In this document: positions 60,201 through 64,000 of the stretch, piece after piece
How the letters are laid out: every line of letters starts with the position of its first letter
Numbering within the stretch: the stretch's first letter is position 1
Origin: Macrobrachium rosenbergii
Taxonomy: Eukaryota > Arthropoda > Malacostraca > Decapoda > Palaemonidae
Length of the DNA stretch: 64,000 nucleotides
Assembly (NCBI RefSeq): GCF_040412425.1
Contig: NC_089743.1
Coordinates: 91,416,403 to 91,480,402, forward strand
Direction: 5' to 3'
Made by a program: the position numbers and the translations under genes
The notes under the pieces: generated by a model
Databases searched by the model: none
Seen by the model: only the letters and a program-made list of their open reading frames with translations
What the model was told of the DNA's origin: nothing

Positions 60201-60773
60201 CCATAGTTGAAGGCTCAGAAGACACATTGTATGTCTTGGACTGCCGCTGGGATGATTTTGTAACACAAGAAATGACTAATTACAAGTATAGAGTTAATAT
60301 GAAAAAAATAATTTCATTTAAAAGTTATATTTGAAATTTACTTCTGCCAGTCACTTCATGGATGTTTCATGTGCGTTACTGCAAGCAGGTTTACCAAGGA
60401 AGTTACTTATTCACATGAACACAGTAGCTGTCCCTAATGAATTTTTCCACATCAAATCTTGAGTGTTTAGTTACTGGATTTTTTTGTTATTGGTAATTTT
60501 GATTTTTAGTCATTCAAAGTTTGGTAAAGTTACTCCCTAAGGCTTCAGCATCTAATATCCTACTTATTTGTGACTGAAGAGTTTGGTTATAAGATGTTAC
60601 AGTACATTAAGAGTACTGCAATGCACATGCATCTTCAGTAGGAGAATAAACACCAAGAATTTTTTTGCTTGCAGCACGAAGTTCTACCGAAAACTGTCGT
60701 TTGTGAATAACTTAACGGAATTGGCACAGATGGTGCCGCTGGATCAGCTTGATATTCCCGACGCCGTTAAGCA
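47872..60773 (+). CDS. BNIP2/caytaxin/prune-2-like BCH-domain gene (eight visible coding exons, partial)
   Basis: Joining 47872-48271, 51569-51712, 52461-53944, 54098-54246, 57847-58044, 59350-59468, 59641-59859 and 60675-60773 gives about 935 codons; all junctions are GT-AG and keep phase (1,1,1,0,0,2,2,2). One frame break lies at 53462. The last four exons encode a BCH domain, a CRAL-TRIO-like fold. In this family (BNIP2, caytaxin, prune homolog 2) it binds Rho-type GTPases and their regulators and acts as a cytosolic scaffold. Visible family blocks are [46 protein letters not shown] and RPFIS. The sequence is closer to BNIP2/caytaxin than to ARHGAP1, and no RhoGAP domain follows. The N-terminal 720 or so residues are acidic and Ser-rich, like long prune-2-type proteins. 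The tryptophan-acidic kinesin-light-chain motif of caytaxin is not seen. The first visible exon starts at an acceptor, so the true 5' end lies upstream. The terminal exon is unresolved. Confidence 0.93.
48272..51568 (+). other. BCH gene intron 1, occupied by a VNTR and duplicated acceptors
   Basis: This 3.3 kb GT-AG intron has a short unique start, about 2 kb of a 30-bp minisatellite (48.37-50.43 kb), about 480 bp of unique AT-rich sequence, then an array of copies of its own 3' splice site (50.93-51.59 kb). No further exon is supported inside it. Confidence 0.75.
48370..50430. repeat. 30-bp minisatellite (intronic VNTR), about 65 units
   Basis: The unit is AATTTGGGAATTAGAAGAAC followed by AGTTATTAGA (30 bp), repeated for about 2 kb with single-base variants and some shortened units at both ends. 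The period is divisible by three and most units lack stops in one frame, so long artefactual frames appear ([10 protein letters not shown] repeated). A variant carrying cagtaactagaaacttgc recurs at 49434, 49551, 49696 and 49848, which suggests a higher-order unit of about 4-5 monomers in that part. Confidence 0.95.
50930..51590 (+). repeat. Tandem array of splice-acceptor/exon-start copies
   Basis: The unit is about 69-74 bp: a pyrimidine tract, TTTCAG, TCGAATTTCCAAGAAGCCCC, then ATTTATTCTTAGTGGGTTC and an AT-rich filler. Close copies have their AG ending at 51212, 51281, 51355, 51429, 51498 and 51568; diverged ones end at 50946, 51041 and probably 51132. The last copy is the real exon-2 boundary. 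Confidence 0.9.
51569..51712 (+). CDS. BCH gene, exon 2 (48 codons, symmetric phase 1-1)
   Basis: The acceptor actttcag ends at 51568 and the donor gtatgt starts at 51713. With the leftover G from exon 1 the frame reads [19 protein letters not shown] and ends NYKP, fully open and in phase with both neighbours. The first 22 bases and the acceptor are the last copy of a tandem repeat filling the intron before it; only this copy continues into open coding sequence. Because the exon is symmetric, skipping it would keep the frame. The peptide has no recognisable domain. Confidence 0.8.
52461..53944 (+). CDS. BCH gene, exon 3: long acidic disordered region, with a frame break
   Basis: The acceptor gattgcag ends at 52460 and the donor gtaacg starts at 53945; phase is 1 in and 1 out. 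The exon encodes about 495 residues rich in Glu, Asp and Ser. Two similar basic patches, RHKSFRRKV and RHGSIRRKI, lie about 35 residues apart, and a third, ERRRSLRLT, lies after the break; all are R-x-x-S sites of the kind used by basophilic kinases. A helical segment around [20 protein letters not shown] is the most ordered-looking part. Reading stops at TAG 53462-53464, while the downstream frame opens at once ([15 protein letters not shown]). A net +1 base in the T4 run at 53459-53462 would join them. Alternatively a 35-nt GT-AG intron, 53430-53464, is also in phase, but the bases inside it look coding ([10 protein letters not shown]), so I favour an indel. Confidence 0.85.
54098..54246 (+). 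CDS. BCH gene, exon 4 (phase 1 to 0)
   Basis: The acceptor ctttacag ends at 54097 and the donor gtaagt starts at 54247. It reads [20 protein letters not shown] and ends SDGEDDID, running directly into [10 protein letters not shown] of the next exon. It carries another basic Ser site (RKRIS) followed by an acidic cluster. An alternative upstream acceptor at 54027 exists (see findings). The intron before it is only 153 bp. Confidence 0.82.
54247..57846 (+). other. BCH gene intron 4
   Basis: A 3.6 kb intron between phase-0 sites. Besides the Tigger relic at 55.56-56.29 kb it holds a short (TTA)n at 56996-57015 followed by a CAGCAG-type stretch. The rest is AT-rich sequence without coding signal. 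Confidence 0.7.
55560..56290 (+). pseudogene. Decayed Tigger/pogo-type DDE transposase
   Basis: Fragments of a Tigger-like transposase appear in order but in changing frames with stops. [20 protein letters not shown] with [10 protein letters not shown] (about 55572-55660) resembles the CENP-B/Tc5-type DNA-binding region. Pieces like CVPSWLSD and [10 protein letters not shown] follow (55665-55740). The frame 55925-56224 holds [12 protein letters not shown] (the family's L-L-D-N-C-x-x-H catalytic block) and [20 protein letters not shown] (from the N-I-x-V-x-F-x-P...V-I-x-x-F-K-x-Y region with the middle lost). [12 protein letters not shown] then continues in another frame. It sits in the intron between exons 4 and 5 of the BCH gene in the same orientation. 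Terminal inverted repeats were not found. Confidence 0.75.
57847..58044 (+). CDS. BCH gene, exon 5: start of the BCH domain
   Basis: The acceptor cttttcaaag ends at 57846 and the donor gtatgc starts at 58045; both ends are phase 0, giving 66 codons. A Pro-rich linker ([15 protein letters not shown]) is followed by [20 protein letters not shown], which matches the opening strand of family BCH domains (the W-R-x-V-x-I-G motif, then R-I-D and the I-x-P-Y motif here as IAPYRK). The acidic sequence just before is typical of caytaxin and BNIP2. Confidence 0.93.
59350..59468 (+). CDS. BCH gene, exon 6: BCH core
   Basis: The acceptor catttgcag ends at 59349 and the donor gtgagt starts at 59469; phase 0 to 2. 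It encodes [20 protein letters not shown], then [24 protein letters not shown]-x-G, N-A-x-I-V, C-x-L-P-D and DY-x-Y-V/I-M-x-NLF are diagnostic of the BNIP2/caytaxin/prune-2 group and separate it from ARHGAP1. Confidence 0.95.
59641..59859 (+). CDS. BCH gene, exon 7: BCH core
   Basis: The acceptor tgggttgcag ends at 59640 and the donor gtaaga starts at 59860; phase 2 to 2. It encodes [20 protein letters not shown], the P-K-S-H-M-P loop, [20 protein letters not shown] and [19 protein letters not shown]. The D-Y-x-x-V-Y-L strand, the basic R-K-L-R-K-N-L-K segment and V-H-P are the strongest family signatures in the window. Confidence 0.96.
60675..60773 (+). CDS. BCH gene, exon 8: end of the BCH domain
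   Basis: The acceptor ttgcttgcag ends at 60674 and the donor gtgagt starts at 60774; phase 2 in, and it ends with CA of a probable Gln codon. It encodes [20 protein letters not shown] then [13 protein letters not shown], matching the family pattern S-x-K-F followed by L-x-E-L-x-x-x-V/I-P and the I-P-D-x-V-x-Q end of the BCH domain. Vertebrate relatives continue with a charged tail, so at least one more exon is expected. Confidence 0.93.
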
Positions 60774-63590
60774 GTGAGTAATTGGCTGTCGTTTGATCGC
60801 TGCCTGGCTTCACTAGTCTTTTTTTTATGGATTGTTGCATGCCATTTAATATCAGTATGAATTGTGTTATATTCTTTGTATTAACATTAATCTTTAATAT
60901 GATTTCCCCTTTGTTGTAAGTGTAAATTTCTTTCGTTTTTCAAGCGATTTCATTGACCCAGGTAAAGTTTTTAAGTGTGAATCCTGAGATAGAGTACAGT
61001 AAAGCGCTTTTTAGACTGAAAATTACTGTACTGATTACCTAACCTGTTCTCCTTTTCTGTATAAAAATAATAATTCACCTTCTCAAGCTTGTTTGACTAG
61101 TTTTTTGTCTTACTTTTTTACTTATTGTTTCTTACTTAAGGTCGTAGTTGTAGGGGTGTGAAATGGGTGACCTAAGAGATGTTTCTACTGTGTGAAATAA
61201 TGTGGTAAATGTAACTGAAAATGGAGAAATGTTGGGTATATTGTGTATTCTTTTGTGGTCTCCCATTTTGTACATGATCGTCGGTGTAAACATGATTCAC
61301 AGTTCTCTTCTGCACAGTGAAAGAGAGTTTATGCCTTGGTTATGTTGGGTGGTGCTCATACGGCTAAAATGCCAAAACTTTGGTCTGAGCCCCAACCTTT
61401 GCCAGGCCAGTGTGTTAATTCTTTCGTCAAGGGACACTAAGCACACTTCCTTTCATTTGCCATTTTCCTTTTTTCATCAAAAGGTGTGCTAGACAAGCTA
61501 ATTAAGAGGTAAAGTTTAATGGTGGATTGTCAAGAAGTAGGTTTCTTCTTTACTTGGTCATATTCTTGTTTGCTCTCTTCTTTTATATTTAAAATCCATT
61601 ATGACTGTCTCCCAGTTAATGTGGCAGTCTAAGAGGGCTTTTGCTACGCACGTTGTGTTCAGGCCACTTATGTTTTTGATGTTTATTTTGTAGAGGTGGC
61701 TGTCAGTGAGTTTTTGGATCTTGTTCATTGGCTCTTGCTTCGTCGTATGCTTTTAGGCTCCAGCAAGAGGTTCCCAGATGTTCTGGGATTCAGAGATGTC
61801 AGCTTGCTTCTGGTCAAGGGTTTTCCTACTGGAGTCTTGTTCCAATATTTAACTTCAGTGATTTATCCCTAGAGTCCCACAGGTCAGGGGGTGCTTCAAA
61901 TGAACCTTGTTTGAGTTTTCCTGGCCTGTCTCTTGACTGGCTGCATACTTTCATCCTTCTGCCAATTTGACTGTTCCACTATATGAGTCATCAAGATTGG
62001 CTTATGGTAGAGAATATTTTGTCTAGGCTACAGAGGTTACATCCTGAACTATTATTCTGGTGTCCTTAAGTGACCTTGCTTTCATTCGTCCTGGCTTTTT
62101 CATCAACCAGTGTTCTCTGCCATCCTGGGGCAGGCACTAAGCATTGCCAAGCTAATTCATTGTTTTGTGCTCCTGGTGGGAGTGGATTTATGTCTTTGCA
62201 TTTTCTTCCACAGCAGACTGGAGATCCTTTTATTGCAAATCTCTAAGCATGGGAGCACTCCTTTTGGATTAGCCCTTACCAACTACCTGTCTTCTTTCCT
62301 TCGTGGACTTTGTGGTATCTGCTTCTTAGCCATGACAATTATTTTATGATGATGAATGTGTTTTTGATAACGCTGTTTTTACAATAAAACAAGTTCTTAT
62401 AACACCAATTCATCATACACTCATGTAATTTTGTTACAAAGTTATTTGAAGAAAATTCTGTATCCTTCAAACTCAGATGCATCTTTAGTTAGTGGTTTTT
62501 AACAAACACAGAAACTGACGTACGTTTGGTATTATTGATCAGTACCCCATGTTACCTTTGAGGTCTTGTTAATCTATTGATTGTTTGTACCTGATAAAGG
62601 AGCCTGCTCATATTTCTGGTAAAGTACCGACTCTTGTTCTGAACAAATATAATAACCATTGTTGATGAGGCTAACACCTGTGGAAGCGTTTTCACCTCTG
62701 ATGTGGCTCATTGAAGGATATGTAAGTTAATCAATATACTGTAATCTGATATTGCTATTGGAAAATACAAACTAGGGTACAGTCAACCCTACCACAGATC
62801 CATAGTAAATGAGGTATGAGATTGCACTGTAGGCAGTTATAATTATGAGATTGCACTATAGCCAGTTATAATTTATTGATAAACAGATATTGTACCGTGC
62901 TTTCACTCTTTGGTTTGTTTATTGTTTATTATACTTTACTTTGCATATGTAATACTCTACTTAATGATTCTTAATGTTTTATGATAGATGATGTTACTTT
63001 TGACTGCAACCTTTTTCATAATATTTCCAAGACTTGTCAGATTTTGCCAGAAAACTAGTCATTTCTCATAAGTATTCTTGTATGGAGGATAATAAGGCTT
63101 CTCGTACGTTTGAGAAGATGATACTAATACTGCATACTTCAGAACTTTTGTTTTATCACTATTGACCTGGATGTCAGTAGCCTTGAGGACATTATTACTT
63201 GAAATATTATGTTGGCAAACTTCCATAAGCTCTGAACTTGATTTACAATAGCAATCTTTCATGCTTCCTCCAGGAGAAATAGTTCATGCTGCTCACTGCA
63301 CACGACAGTGACGTCAGCATTCAGTGGAGGTGACTTCTTATTACTGTAAAACTGTAGAACAGTCTTCATGGCTAGTCTTGTTGATGCTAGAGTGCTAATA
63401 ACTGAGTCTGTATGCTACTTGAAAGTGCTGTGTCCAGTTGCCTTAGTTTTTTATGACATTTGTTTATATACAGTATCTGGTCATTTATTTTTTGTAATTT
63501 TCCTGTGAACTCATTGTCCATTCTATTTGGTAAACTTTCTTTGCAAGTTATTGGACTTTAGGATTGTTCTACATGAATATTTGTTAATTT
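60774..63590 (+). other. Sequence 3' of the last recognised exon; no gene supported
   Basis: The BCH gene must continue here or beyond the window. Weak terminal-exon candidates in the right phase are acceptors ending at 61482 (tail QCARQAN then stop) and 63273 (tail QEK then stop); neither resembles the charged tail of relatives, so neither is accepted. The hydrophobic frames at 61728-61970 and 62110-62349 have no recognisable domain. A minus-strand frame at 63059-63262 contains IQVNSDKTKVL, which faintly resembles the V-N-x-D-K-T-K block of non-LTR reverse transcriptases. Confidence 0.4.
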
Positions 63591-63592
<2 letters not shown>

Positions 63593-63656
<64 letters not shown>

Positions 63657-63672
63657 TCATCATCATCATCTC
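63593..63672. repeat. (AAT)n(ATC)n microsatellite
   Basis: About 21 AAT/TAA units followed by about 5 ATC units. Confidence 0.97.
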
Positions 63673-64000
63673 AGAGGAAGACCCTCTTTCAAACAAGCTT
63701 CACTAAAAAGAATGGCAGTCTGGTTGGGTTGAGTTTGTATTGCAATTCCTCAATTGAAGCATGAACTCAATGGTCCTGGACTTGCTGCAAGTCAGGATGG
63801 GAAGATTCTTGAATAATTAAGTCCTGAAGCAAGGGTTCATATGCAGGAACCTTCTCCTTGCTGTATGCTGAGATACTCCTGATTGGGCACATGCATTCTC
63901 TTCCTGGAGTGAAGCTTCATATAGAGAATAACCTGAGAGAAATGTGTGCAAACCCTTCCAGGAGAGGTTGAATCTTTTTAAATGTTGTGTAGTAGCACAA

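Noticed and set aside
62110..62349. Hydrophobic 79-codon frame as a membrane protein
   Set aside because: No start context, no family, T-rich composition explains the hydrophobic residues.
63059..63262. Minus-strand reverse transcriptase fragment (NSDKTKVL)
   Set aside because: Only one short block resembles non-LTR RT; neighbouring sequence shows no YADD or other motif, so it is mentioned but not called.

Overview
The window reads as nuclear DNA from a decapod crustacean (shrimp, crab or crayfish type). Three things point there: very long (GA)n, (TA)n and (TTA)n microsatellites every 1-2 kb; short dispersed repeats that I recognise from memory as typical of decapod genomes (copies near 8.3, 8.6, 20.9, 36.2, 40.0 and 42.1 kb); and a split animal gene with GT-AG introns. 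There are no bacterial operons, CRISPR arrays or rRNA genes. Most long open frames left of 46 kb are translations of simple repeats and are not genes.

Layout. 1-46.7 kb is gene-poor and repeat-rich: minisatellites at 1.47-2.2 kb (30 bp unit), 5.49-5.8 kb (about 23 bp), 11.58-12.15 kb (30 and 40 bp) and 30.35-30.9 kb (38 bp); a minus-strand LINE with an internal deletion at 4.3-5.1 kb and a second 3' end of the same family at 16.06-16.4 kb; SINE-like repeats; a decayed piggyBac element with TTAA ends at 27,307-29,111; a possible Penelope-like retroelement tail at 2.77 kb; and a foldback repeat at 39.36-39.53 kb. No host gene could be supported there.

47.87-60.77 kb carries the one confident gene. 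It lies on the + strand, has eight visible coding exons, and encodes a BNIP2/caytaxin/prune-homolog-2 family protein with a C-terminal BCH (CRAL-TRIO-like) domain. The first four exons encode about 720 residues of acidic, Ser-rich, probably disordered sequence. The last four encode the BCH domain. The 5' end (the first visible exon starts at a splice acceptor) and the 3' terminal exon are not resolved. Its introns contain a 2 kb 30-bp VNTR, a tandem array of copies of the exon-2 splice acceptor, and a dead Tigger/pogo transposase.

The most unusual signals are: (i) at least six near-identical copies of a 3' splice site plus the first 22 bases of the exon, of which only the last opens into coding sequence while every earlier close copy runs into an in-frame stop; (ii) a reading-frame break at 53,462 that is either a homopolymer error or a 35-nt GT-AG intron; (iii) a second phase-compatible acceptor with a 31-nt GT-AG interval at 54,028-54,097; (iv) an abrupt change in repeat landscape, with no long dinucleotide tract between about 46.7 kb and the window end. 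I found no new multi-gene system.
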